NCBI GenBank assembly: GCA_021809425.1
Contig: JAKBAA010000031.1
Span: forward strand, 1-36,049
Length of the DNA stretch: 36,049 nt
Direction: 5' to 3'
Origin: Actinomycetes bacterium
Lineage (GTDB): Bacteria > Actinomycetota > Acidimicrobiia > Acidimicrobiales > Bog-793
The translations under genes and the position numbers were made by a program. Shown here piece after piece: positions 14,980 through 23,370 of the stretch (position 1 is its first letter; every line of letters starts with the position of its first letter). The notes under the pieces were generated by a model. It made no database searches, was not told the origin of the DNA, and worked only from the letters and a program-made list of their open reading frames with translations.

Positions 14980-17261
14980 GCGCCGGCAAGAAGCGGGAGG
15001 GGCGCCCACAGCCTGAACAGCACGGCTGTACCGCAGGAACTGACGACCTCCCGCGCCGCACGGTTGGCGCCCGAGCCGCGGTGCCTGATTGTGGCGTACT
15101 GCCGGGGTCGCGGGCGAGCGTAGGCGGCGGCGAGACCGTCTTTCGCTACGAAAGCGAGCCTGGAAGGACGGTCTACGAGGTCGTTCGTCGCCCCGGGAAG
15201 CGGTTCGTTCAGCGCCGACCGGGGCCCGACGGCAGCCCGATCTACGACCTCGACGGCGTCGACCGTATCCCTTACCGTCTGCCCGAGCTGCGCCAGGCAA
15301 TCGCAGCGGACCCTGACGGGTGGGTCCTGGTCCTCGAGGGGGAGAAGGACGTCGAGCGCGCCCGATCCCTCGGGCTCGTGGCGACGACGAGCGCGCAGGG
15401 CGCCGGCTGGCACTGGCCCGACGAGTGGTGCCGCTACTTCGACAGGGCCATGCGGGTCGGTGTGATCGCCGACAACGACGAACCGGGGAAGCGCTGCGCA
15501 CAGGAGCGAGCCGAGCTCCTTGCGAGCTCGGCGCCCGACGTGCGTCTCATCGAGGCGTTGCCGGGCGTCGGCCCGGGAGGCGACTTCTCGGACCTGTGCG
15601 ACGCCATGAAGCGTGAGGGCGTCTCCGACGATGAAATGGCGAAGCGGGTTCGGGCGCTGCTCGAAGGCGCACAGCGCGTCGAGCGGGCCCGCGCGAGGCC
15701 GGCGGCAGACCCGGACCCGCCGGCCGTCCCGGGGCCTGCGCCGGCCAACGGCAAGAACGGCGGGAGTGACAAGCTCCGCTCGCACCTGCAGAACCTCGAG
15801 GACACAGGGTCGCTCGAGGTTTTCCACGACGCGTCGGGCGATGCCTACGCCACCCTCCAAGGGCCGGATTTCGGCGGCCGCCGGACGTACCTCATAGCCT
15901 CGAAGGAGTTCGAGCGCGCCATGCGGCGATCGTTGTACGCCCGCTCGTCCGAAGGCTTCCTCGGCGGCGCGACCATCACCGCCCAGACCTGGAGCGACGC
16001 CTGCATGGCGCTCGAGGCAGAGGCGGGCGGCCGGAGGGAGCGCGAGGTGGCGCTCCGCGTCGCGACTCGGCCGGGCATGATCTTCCTCGACCTGGGCGAC
16101 CAAACGGGCAGAGTTGTCGAGGTCACGTCGGATGGGTGGCAGGTCGTCGAGGAGTCGGCCGTCCGGTTTCGCCGCTCAAGCCACGGCCGACCGTTGCCGG
16201 AGCCGACGCCCGGCGGCTCCGTCGACCAGCTGCGGGAATACCTCCACCTCGAGGACGAGGGATGGGCGCTCGCTCTCCTTTGGATCCTCGGCGCGCTCGG
16301 GGGCCGCGCTCCCTACAACGTGTTGAACCTCCGTGGCGAGCAGGGCTCGGCGAAGACGACGACGGGGCGGTTCATTCGCCAGCTCGTCGACCCCGTCAAA
16401 GGACCGCTTCGCGCCCTGCCGAAGGATGAGCGCGACCTGGCGATCGCGGCGGAGTGCAACTACGTGCTCGGCTTCGACAACCTCTCGGCCATAGATCAGG
16501 GCACAAGCGACGCGCTCTGCCGGATAGCGAACGGCGAGGGCTTCGCTACCCGGAAGCTCTACACGGACAACGCTGAGGCCGTCTTCGAGGGTGCCCGGCC
16601 GGTGCTGCTCACGGGGATCACCGTGGCGGCGAGGGCGCCGGACCTTCTCGACCGCTCGCTGATCGCGGAGTGCTCGCCAATCCCCGACGCGGAACGGCGC
16701 GACGAAGGGGAGATGCGCGACGCGTTTGACCGCGACAAGCCGGCCATACTCGGCGCGCTCCTGGACGCGATGGTGCTCGGGCTTGCCGGAGAGCGGCACG
16801 TCCGCCTGGACCCCCCGCCTCGACAGGTGGCATCGGCAAGATTCGCGGTCGCCTGCGAGCCGTCCCTCGGTGTCGCACCAGGCTCGATCGAACGAGCCCT
16901 CCGCTCGACGAGAGAGAGCACCGTCGCTTCCGTACTCGAGGAGTCGCCCATCGCCCAGGCCCTGCTCGTGCTCCTCGAGCCGGGTGCCAGCATCGAGGTC
17001 ACGTACGCAGAGCTCCTTGCGAAGCTGAACGACCGAAGAGGCGAAGAGACCAAGGCGCCGAGGAGCTGGCCGGCGACGCCGAGGGCGCTATCCGGCGCGA
17101 TCGACAGGATCCGTCCGGCGCTACGGAAAGCGGGGATCACCATCGATGACCTGGGCCAGCGCGGTAGCAGCCGGAACCGGGTCAAGCGGATCACAAGAGC
17201 CGCCGAGCCTGAGCCCACGTCTCCCGCAGCCGACGGCTCCCGGGCTGTCGACGACCGTTGA
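14976..17261 (+). CDS. TOPRIM primase-like / P-loop ATPase replication protein
   Basis: This 761-residue protein has an N-terminal TOPRIM domain (LVLEGEKDVERA at about 118-129; VIADNDEPG at 163-171) that supplies the metal-binding E and DxD residues of primases. After a proline-rich linker near 240-262, a helicase-like ATPase domain follows with Walker A GEQGSAKTT (454-462) and Walker B-like LGFDNLS (498-504), then LLTGI and an arginine-rich sensor region. Comparable proteins are Rep/primase-helicases of phages, satellites and integrative elements. A zinc-binding primase motif is not evident. It is coupled to xis, and an iteron-like array follows it, so it probably starts replication of the excised element. 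Confidence 0.82.
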   Translation: MSAGKKREGRPQPEQHGCTAGTDDLPRRTVGARAAVPDCGVLPGSRASVGGGETVFRYESEPGRTVYEVVRRPGKRFVQRRPGPDGSPIYDLDGVDRIPYRLPELRQAIAADPDGWVLVLEGEKDVERARSLGLVATTSAQGAGWHWPDEWCRYFDRAMRVGVIADNDEPGKRCAQERAELLASSAPDVRLIEALPGVGPGGDFSDLCDAMKREGVSDDEMAKRVRALLEGAQRVERARARPAADPDPPAVPGPAPANGKNGGSDKLRSHLQNLEDTGSLEVFHDASGDAYATLQGPDFGGRRTYLIASKEFERAMRRSLYARSSEGFLGGATITAQTWSDACMALEAEAGGRREREVALRVATRPGMIFLDLGDQTGRVVEVTSDGWQVVEESAVRFRRSSHGRPLPEPTPGGSVDQLREYLHLEDEGWALALLWILGALGGRAPYNVLNLRGEQGSAKTTTGRFIRQLVDPVKGPLRALPKDERDLAIAAECNYVLGFDNLSAIDQGTSDALCRIANGEGFATRKLYTDNAEAVFEGARPVLLTGITVAARAPDLLDRSLIAECSPIPDAERRDEGEMRDAFDRDKPAILGALLDAMVLGLAGERHVRLDPPPRQVASARFAVACEPSLGVAPGSIERALRSTRESTVASVLEESPIAQALLVLLEPGASIEVTYAELLAKLNDRRGEETKAPRSWPATPRALSGAIDRIRPALRKAGITIDDLGQRGSSRNRVKRITRAAEPEPTSPAADGSRAVDDR

Positions 17262-17284
17262 TCGGCCGCCGCTCCTCCCCCCTT

Positions 17285-17303
17285 CCTCTCTTCCCAAGAG
17301 AGG
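17285..17303 (+). terminator. Hairpin downstream of rep
   Basis: A perfect 8-bp stem (CCTCTCTT / AAGAGAGG) with a CCC loop lies 24 bases after the rep stop codon. There is no T tract. It probably ends the xis-rep transcript or marks the edge of the iteron region. Confidence 0.45.
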
Positions 17304-17308
17304 GGAGC

Positions 17309-17527
17309 GATCGTTCACATCGTTCAGGCGGGGCGCCAACGGCCCAAAGCCGCAGCTCAGACGCCATGGAGGAGGTGAACGGTCTCCGCGAATGCGATCG
17401 TTCGCGATCGTTCACATCGTTCGCGACCGTTCGCAGGCCGGGCGGCACCGTCCGCGACCGTTCGCCAGGACGCGTCGAAATCCCAGCTCAGCACCCACCG
17501 CGAACGATGTGAACGATGTGAACGATC
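17309..17527. repeat. Iteron-like GATCGTTCACATCGTTC array, candidate replication origin
   Basis: The 17-mer GATCGTTCACATCGTTC occurs at 17309-17325 and 17406-17422, and its exact reverse complement at 17511-17527, preceded by one more overlapping unit (17502-17518). Between them are related GCGAYCGTTCGC units at about 17399-17430 and 17452-17465. The local sequence is richer in A and T than its neighbours. Its position directly after a primase-helicase gene is where satellites and plasmids carry Rep-binding iterons. The origin role is inference. Confidence 0.6.
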
Positions 17528-17763
17528 TTTCCCGAACCCTTCGTACTCCCGTCTGCGAGAGCCGACGGCCGTCGCCGCTCGGGGGCGCCCGTGACGACGG
17601 CTGGAACCGTCCCCCACCCGCCACGAAGCTGCCCGGCGAATGGCGCGAGGCGCGGCCCGCGGATGGGATGGAACCGGGCGTCCGGCCACACGGACGCGTG
17701 CCGCGGAAGACTTCCCGCGACTGTGTCGCCGAACTTTCCTTCTGTCCGCACTGTCCCAGGGCG
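17528..17763. other. Intergenic stretch with no recognised gene
   Basis: Between the iterons and the hairpin repeat I see no convincing start, motif or protein-like frame. Open frames here lack recognisable folds. It may be leader sequence for the AAA+ gene. Confidence 0.4.
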
Positions 17764-17911
17764 GCTACCAGTCCGCCCGGACCGATGCCAAAAGCATCGT
17801 CCCAGCTCAGATGGCCTGTCGGCAGCGGCCGCCGAGCGCTACCAGCATGCCTTCGGCCCCTGCCGGCCGCCTCGGAGGGCCTTTCGGCATGCCGTCCCGC
17901 AGCTATCGGCA
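17764..17911 (+). repeat. Hairpin-containing intergenic repeat, copy A
   Basis: This stretch holds degenerate GCTAYCRGCA motifs (17764, 17838-17847, 17902-17911) and a small hairpin, CGATGC-CAAAA-GCATCG (17783-17799), followed by a segment ending in GCTCAG. The same order of motif, hairpin and GCTCAG segment recurs at 23042-23190 (copy B). It directly precedes the AAA+ gene, so it may be an untranslated leader element or protein-binding region. Confidence 0.5.
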
Positions 17912-17918
17912 GGGCCCG

Positions 17919-19955
17919 ATGAGCGCGCCGAGCTCGCGCGACCGGATCCTCGAGGCGCTCCATGCGCACGGCGGCGAGGCGTCGCCGGCGGCCCTGGCGG
18001 ATGCCACTGGGCTCGCTCCCCGCACCATCACCGCGGCGCTCACGAGGCTCCGGGAGGAGCGCCTCGTCGAGGGGCCGCCGAAGCTTCCCCGGCTGACGCC
18101 GGCGGGCCGTGCCACCGCTCCTACGCTTCGCCGCGAGCCGACCGGGCGCCTCGAGGAGGCCGTCGAGGCATGCTTCGGCCACACGGCGCTCGCGGCGTTC
18201 TGCCGCCTCGGCGCCGACCTCATCGCAGCCCGCCACCTCTTCTCCGAGCGGGACTTCCACCCCGCGCTCTTCGCCTACGGCGCCCCGAAGCGCGGCAAGA
18301 CGGCGGCCGCCACGCTGCTCGCCCGGGCGCTCGGTCTCGAAGCTGCCGAGGCGATCCTGCTCGCCCCCACGCTCTCGCCTGGCGCCGTCGTCGGCCGGCG
18401 CACCAGTCGCGGGGGCTTCGAGCCGGCTGCGCACCTGCGTCTCCCGTTCCTCTGCCTGGACGAGGTCGGCGAGTGCGAGGACCCCGTCCGCAAGCAGGCC
18501 CAGGTCCTCTGCCACGGCGACCCGGTGGTCACCGTCGAGGGCGAACGCGTGGCGATCGCCGGCACGGTGATGGCGACCTGGAACCCGCGCCAACGCTTCG
18601 CCGTCTTCTCCGAGGCCTACTGGCGCCGGGCGGTCACCATCAACGTCGACGACGTGCACGTCCCGGACCTCGGCGGCCGTCTCGGACGGGCAGCGCGGGA
18701 GGACCTTGGCGCCGGCACGCTCGTGCTCTCGGCGCTCCGCCGCAGGGTCGACGAGCTCTCCCCACAGTGCCTGGGGATCCTCGCCCGGGCCGAAGAGGTG
18801 CTCCTCGAGGAGGGAGCTGCTCGCTTCGAGCTGCGCACGCTCGAGCTGGCCACGCTCGGACGCGCCGCCCGCTACGGCCTCGGCGCCGACCACGACCTCC
18901 GGGGCCTCGTCTACCTGGTCGGCACCGACTGGCTCATGGTGACCGAAACCGTCCCGGGGCTCGTCGATGCCGGGTGGGGGCTCGAGATGGACCGGATCCT
19001 CCAGCAGCTCGGGGACGCCCCGGGCGTCGAGGACCTCGCCCGAGTGGCTGCCGGCCACGCGCTCGCACGAGCCGAGGCCCAGCACGCCGCCGTCGAGCGC
19101 CGCCAGGCTTGTGCGGTCGAGGACCTCGAGCTGACGGCGAACCGCGCCGCGTTCCAGGAGACGATCACGGTCGCCGTCGCCAAGATCACGCGGGTGCCCG
19201 AGGGAGAGCGCCCCTACGCGAGCGGCCTCCGTGCGTCGCTCTCGAAGCTCCGCAAGCAGGCCGGGGAGGCTCGCTCGGCTGAGCGCCTCGCCGAGCTCGC
19301 CGAGCTCGCCGGTGGGCCCCTCGAGGCGGCCATGGCGCTTCGGGACCGGATCGACGGCGAGCGGCGCCGCCTGGAGGCCGAGCAGCGCCAGGCCGCGATC
19401 GAGGCACAGCAGGCGGACCGAGAGGCGGCTGGCGCCCAGCGCGCACGCCTCGAACGGGTTCGGGCTGAGCGCGACGGCTGCGCCAAGCAGCTCCGAGCAT
19501 CGCGGGACGAGCAGAAGGCCCTCGTCAGGCTCCGGGACCGGCAACGCCCAGGGCGCGACGGGGCCTCGCCAGCGCAGGCCCTCGTCGGCCGTGGGCTTCT
19601 GCAGCCCCTCGAGGAGATTCGAGAACGAACGATCGAACCGCTGGCGTTGGCGAGCTGGTGGGCCCAGCGCAACGGACGTGTCGCCGAGGCCCGCGTGCAG
19701 CAGATCCCGGTGCGCTTCCTCGTCGACGGCAGCGGCCGTCGCTGGGAGGAGCGCGACTTCGCCGCGTGGGGGTCGCCGGCTGTCGTCGAGCTGCTCGACG
19801 GGCTCGTCGCCGCCGCCGACCGGCAGATCGCCTACCTCGAGCAGCGCCACGCGCAGCTCAAGGCAGCCGCCCGCCAGCCGTTGGGGAAGAGGCGCCGGGC
19901 ACTTCCGGCCGGCACCAAGCGGCCGGCCCTGGCGGCTGGTCGGCCGTCTGGATAG
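17919..19955 (+). CDS. Winged-helix AAA+ ATPase of the MoxR/MCM-like clade
   Basis: A 678-residue protein. Residues about 5-52 form a winged helix (ILEALHAHGGEASPAALADA, then TITAALTRLREERLVEG). The AAA+ core follows, with Walker A GAPKRGKTAA (121-130), Walker B LPFLCLDEVGE (175-185), a beta-hairpin insert (VVTVEGERVAIAG) and sensor 1 in VMATWNPRQ (N222). The insert before sensor 1 is typical of the MoxR/RavA/MCM group. The C-terminal third is a long charged coiled coil (about 440-570) with a small end domain. It could be a DNA-remodelling or replication helper. ATG 17919 is chosen; ATG 17889 in frame is possible. No VWA partner is present. Confidence 0.75.
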   Translation: MSAPSSRDRILEALHAHGGEASPAALADATGLAPRTITAALTRLREERLVEGPPKLPRLTPAGRATAPTLRREPTGRLEEAVEACFGHTALAAFCRLGADLIAARHLFSERDFHPALFAYGAPKRGKTAAATLLARALGLEAAEAILLAPTLSPGAVVGRRTSRGGFEPAAHLRLPFLCLDEVGECEDPVRKQAQVLCHGDPVVTVEGERVAIAGTVMATWNPRQRFAVFSEAYWRRAVTINVDDVHVPDLGGRLGRAAREDLGAGTLVLSALRRRVDELSPQCLGILARAEEVLLEEGAARFELRTLELATLGRAARYGLGADHDLRGLVYLVGTDWLMVTETVPGLVDAGWGLEMDRILQQLGDAPGVEDLARVAAGHALARAEAQHAAVERRQACAVEDLELTANRAAFQETITVAVAKITRVPEGERPYASGLRASLSKLRKQAGEARSAERLAELAELAGGPLEAAMALRDRIDGERRRLEAEQRQAAIEAQQADREAAGAQRARLERVRAERDGCAKQLRASRDEQKALVRLRDRQRPGRDGASPAQALVGRGLLQPLEEIRERTIEPLALASWWAQRNGRVAEARVQQIPVRFLVDGSGRRWEERDFAAWGSPAVVELLDGLVAAADRQIAYLEQRHAQLKAAARQPLGKRRRALPAGTKRPALAAGRPSG

Positions 19956-20029
19956 GGTCGCCACGACAACGGCTGCCGAGGGTGCGGACACACCCCGGCG
20001 GCCTCCACACCGAGCCAGGAGGTGCGGAA

Positions 20030-21886
20030 ATGGCCACCAGCAGCGATGCCCCGGTGCGCGCCGTCGCGGCCGACGACGCGACGAGAGGCCGGAACGAGGT
20101 GCCCCGCCAGAGCGGACACCCTGACGGGGCGGCCGGCGCCCAGCCAGGGGGCTCCGGCGAGGCCGACGGTAGACGAAGGGGCGTCGCCGGCGACGCACCG
20201 CTTGGCTCGCGGACCGTCGACGAGGTCGCAGCGTTGCTGCGCCGGCGAGGACTCGCCCAGGCGAGCTGCCAGAACTACCTCGGGATGTTGCGCCGGGCGC
20301 ACCGCTTCCTCGCCGAACGCGACCGGTCGATCGATGAGCTCGAGCAGGCCGACTTCGACGCCTTCGCGGCGACGCTCCCCGCCTCGCGCTCCACCGTCAT
20401 CGCCGCGCGCAGCGCCCTCCAGCACTACTGGGCCGCGACCGGCCGGCGCGACGCCCCCGAGCTCGACGTCAGCCTCGCTCTCGGGCGCAACGGCCAGGAC
20501 CCGGCGACGATCGCCGTCGCCCGGGCGCGGGCGGCCGACCTCGCTCGGGCCCACGGCCTCCTCCCGGCCGTGAGCTGGGCGGACGTCAGCTACAGCCCCC
20601 TGTGGCTCCGGGACCAGCTCCTCGCCCGGGGCCTCGCCCCCCGCAGCGCCAACGTCTACCTCGCGACCCTTCGGCGGGTGCGGCTCTGGTGCGAGGAGCA
20701 CGGCACGACGATCGATGCCATGACGGCCTCCGAGCTCGAGGAGTACTGCTCGGGAGTGGCCTTCACGAGGAGCACCCGGATGCAGCTTCGGACCGCGCTC
20801 GAGCACTACTGGGCGCTCGCCGGGCGCGCCGAGCCGCCGACCTACGCCGTGCGCGTGCCCCGCAAGCCCCGGATGGTCGCGCGCCCTCTCGAGCGCGGCC
20901 TCGCCGAGCAGCTCGAGCAGGCCGCCATCGCCCGCAACGACCTCGCCGGCCTGGCGGTCGTGATCGCCCTCTACACCGGGCTCCGGCGCTTCGAGCTGGC
21001 CAAGCTCCAGTGGGCCGACTTCTCCGAGGACGGCTGGCTCTACGTCATCGGCAAGCGGGACGTCGCCGCAAAGCTGCCCGTGCACGAGGTCGTACGGGAC
21101 TACCTGGTGCGCACCCCGCGAGAGGGTCCCTTCCTGTTCCCGGGCCGCTTCGGTGGCAGCGTCACGCCGGCGACGATGTGGAACTGGATCCGGACGGTGA
21201 CCGAGGAGGCGGGCGTCGGCAAGGTGGCGCCCCACGTGCTGCGACACACGGCGCTCAGCGTGGCCAACGACGCGACCGGTGACCTGCGGGCCGTCCAGGA
21301 CTTCGCCCGCCATGCGAGCCCGGACACGACGGCTGGGTACACGAAGGTCACCGCGGAGCGCCTCACCCGTGTCGCCGACGCCCTCGGACACGCCTACCAC
21401 CCCGGGCCGGCGGAGGTGTCGCCGCCGATTGCAGGCGTCCAACGCTTCGACGTCGTGCCCTTCGACCTCTTCGTCCGGGCAGTCGAAGGCGATCACGCTG
21501 TGGACGGCTGGCGCCAGCTGGCGGCCGTCCTTGGGCGGCGCCAGGGCTGGCAGCTCGAGACGGTGGGCGACGACACGGGGACGATCTGGTTCTCACACCG
21601 CGGACGGCTACGAGCGACCGTCGTCGCCCTCACGACGGGCAGGTGCACGTTCCTGCTCGGCGAGGAGGACGATGAGACCGGGCTCGACCTCGCCTTCGAC
21701 ACCGTCCACGCGCTCGCAGCTCTCCTCGACGAGGCTGAGGCGCTCGGGGTGGTTCGTGGGCTCGCGCCCGCCAGGCCAGAGTGCACCGCTGGGAGCCATC
21801 CCGGGGCTGCGCTCGTGTGGTCCTTGTCCACCTGGGACGGGCGCCTGCGATGCTCCGGGTTGGCGACCTCCGCCAACAGCGCGTGA
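20030..21886 (+). CDS. Tyrosine recombinase with duplicated core-binding domain and novel C-terminal tail
   Basis: A 618-residue protein starting at ATG 20030, with AGGAGGTG five bases upstream. Residues about 60-150 and 185-275 are two copies of a SAM-like core-binding domain; they share the pattern RGLA-x4-N-YL-x2-LRR and end in AL-x-HYWA-x-(T/A)GR. The catalytic domain (about 285-450) has R319 in TGLRRFEL, K342 in GKRD, the H402-x2-R405 box in HVLRHT, H428 in RHASPDTT and the nucleophile Y437. About 150 residues after the tyrosine match nothing I recognise and look like a compact alpha/beta domain. It may resolve multimers, invert DNA or act at a second site; it is not the tRNA integrase by position. 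Confidence 0.85.
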   Translation: MATSSDAPVRAVAADDATRGRNEVPRQSGHPDGAAGAQPGGSGEADGRRRGVAGDAPLGSRTVDEVAALLRRRGLAQASCQNYLGMLRRAHRFLAERDRSIDELEQADFDAFAATLPASRSTVIAARSALQHYWAATGRRDAPELDVSLALGRNGQDPATIAVARARAADLARAHGLLPAVSWADVSYSPLWLRDQLLARGLAPRSANVYLATLRRVRLWCEEHGTTIDAMTASELEEYCSGVAFTRSTRMQLRTALEHYWALAGRAEPPTYAVRVPRKPRMVARPLERGLAEQLEQAAIARNDLAGLAVVIALYTGLRRFELAKLQWADFSEDGWLYVIGKRDVAAKLPVHEVVRDYLVRTPREGPFLFPGRFGGSVTPATMWNWIRTVTEEAGVGKVAPHVLRHTALSVANDATGDLRAVQDFARHASPDTTAGYTKVTAERLTRVADALGHAYHPGPAEVSPPIAGVQRFDVVPFDLFVRAVEGDHAVDGWRQLAAVLGRRQGWQLETVGDDTGTIWFSHRGRLRATVVALTTGRCTFLLGEEDDETGLDLAFDTVHALAALLDEAEALGVVRGLAPARPECTAGSHPGAALVWSLSTWDGRLRCSGLATSANSA

Positions 21887-22165
21887 GCGGGCAGACGCCT
21901 CTGGCGGCGCGGCGGCCATCCGGCCGGCGAAGGACGGCCCCGACGCTGTGTCCTCAGGCTTTTGCCCTGACCGGTCGGCGGCGGGTGGCGAGAGGAGGGC
22001 CGAGCGGTCGGCGGCGCGACGGCGCAACGTCACCTGCTCGCCGCAGCCCGGCGCTCGGCAGATCGTCGTCGCCGTCGTTCGCCCGAAGGCAGCAGATCCC
22101 GCGGCGACGTGGCCATTCACGCACCGGCCCTCGACGAGAAGCCGCCTCCCCTTGCGCGCCGTCAC
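21608..22165 (-). CDS. Candidate small zinc-finger protein (3' end uncertain)
   Basis: From GTG 22165, preceded by GGAGCGGAGGGAG, a frame begins MTARKGRRLLVEGRCVNGH and continues to CRAPGCGEQVTLRRR. It has a C-x2-GH and C-x3-GC spacing like a zinc finger or HNH-type knuckle. After about 55 residues it becomes low-complexity and runs antisense into the end of the recombinase gene, so either the true 3' end is lost by frameshift or only the first part is meaningful. Similar short zinc proteins are common in mobile elements. Confidence 0.33.
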   Translation of the reverse strand: MTARKGRRLLVEGRCVNGHVAAGSAAFGRTTATTICRAPGCGEQVTLRRRAADRSALLSPPAADRSGQKPEDTASGPSFAGRMAAAPPEASARSRAVGGGRQPGASQAPVPGGQGPHERSPGMAPSGALWPGGREPTNHPERLSLVEESCERVDGVEGEVEPGLIVLLAEQERAPARREGDDGRS

Positions 22166-23041
22166 CGCTCCCTCCGCTCCTCGGCCGTGCGGGCGTGCGG
22201 GTGTGCCGGCGAGCGAGGTCCCACGGCCTCGCCGGCGTGACGGGCGGAGGAGCTGACCCGGGACAGTAGCTCCGCCGACCTCGGCCAGCACTCCTGACCT
22301 GCGCCGACGCGCGCCACCGGCCCCGGCCGGCAGGCACCACCGGCCCGGGTCGGTACCCGCAGCCGGCCGTGGTCGGCGTTGCCCCTCCGGCAGCGGTCGG
22401 CCTCCACGAGTGCGACGATGCACCGCTGGCAAGCCCCACCGCCCCGAGCCGTCCTCAAGAGCGGCGCGGCGCCGCTCCCAGCAGTCTGAGCCGCGTCGTC
22501 CCCGTCCCTCGCCCGTAGGCCGGTACTCGGGATCCGAAGCGACACCTGCGCACCCGGGCGTCCTCCGACCGAGGTCGCCGGCACCCCGACGGCCCGTCAG
22601 GCGCCGACGCTCCAGGCCGCCGCCATGAGCGCAAGACGTCGAGCGGCCGCGCCGAGAGGAAGGCCCCCTGGCAGGAGCTGAATCGGGCCGACACCCTTGC
22701 AGGTTGCGCCTACGGCGCCACCTGCGACCACCGAGCGACCGGATCGCCAGGAGGCAGGGCCGCGACCCTGACGTTCGGCGGCCGGATCTCGGACCTGGCC
22801 CGAGCGTGCTGGCCGCCGGCGTCGAGCGCCGTCCTGAGCGTCGGAGGAGTGTGGCCGCAGCACGGCGGCGGACGAATCGTCCTCCTTTCGCGCTCCCTTC
22901 GTTCTCGCTTCGTCATCCGGGGTTGATCTCGCTCGGCACCTCGCCCTACGCGGCCCAGCCGACCGCGGTCGGTACTGACCAGACGGTCGCCCTCGAGGAC
23001 CCGCTCGCGGCGGCGTTGCCTTCCTCGTCGACCCCCGGACG
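22166..23041. other. Long intergenic region without a convincing gene
   Basis: In these roughly 880 bases the open frames on both strands are arginine/proline-rich and lack any recognisable fold, start signal or family motif. I see no tRNA or clear promoter. It may be decayed sequence or a non-coding region preceding repeat copy B. Confidence 0.5.
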
Positions 23042-23190
23042 GCTACCGGCATGCGCCGGCCCATGCCGAAAGGCATCGCCCCTGCTCAGGCGCCTTCCTG
23101 CTGGTCTGCCCCGGCCCGCTACCGGCAGCCCGAAGCGGCCTTCCGGCACGCCCTGAGACCTACCGGCACGCCCTGGCGCCGCTACCGGCA
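23042..23190 (+). repeat. Hairpin and CTACCGGCA repeat region, copy B
   Basis: (G/C)CTACCGGCA occurs four times (23042-23051, 23118-23127, 23159-23168, 23181-23190). CCGGCACGCCCTG occurs twice at a 20-bp period (23143-23155, 23163-23175). A GAAA-loop hairpin (ATGCC / GGCAT, 23063-23076) is followed by a GCTCAG-ending segment matching copy A at 15 of 17 bases. The array may be an iteron set, a DNA-protein assembly site or a structured RNA. Confidence 0.55.
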
Positions 23191-23222
23191 GGCTCGTTCC
23201 CCTCGTCCAGCTGATGACACCT

Positions 23223-23238
23223 CTGCACCCCGGTGCAG
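23223..23238. promoter_or_regulatory. Short perfect inverted repeat
   Basis: CTGCACC and GGTGCAG (7 bp each) face each other across two C bases, about 130 bases upstream of the small gene at 23371. It could be an operator; nothing else supports this. Confidence 0.25.
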
Positions 23239-23370
23239 GGGGACAGCCGCCGCCCGCTCGACGGCCGGCGAGATTTCCCGGTGAGGCGCCATGTAACGAG
23301 GCCGCCGAGTCGCCTCATGGGGTGAGGGCCGCCGACGACGGAGCGGCCCGACGCCGAAAGGAGAACCCCT

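Noticed and set aside
17412-20198. A 928-codon minus-strand open frame
   Set aside because: It is antisense to the AAA+ gene, which has complete Walker motifs; high GC3 creates long mirror frames.
19832-21496. A 554-codon minus-strand open frame
   Set aside because: It is antisense to the recombinase with all catalytic residues and shows no motif.
23042-23190. A CRISPR array
   Set aside because: The repeats are short, unevenly spaced and not separated by unique spacers of constant length; no cas gene is present.
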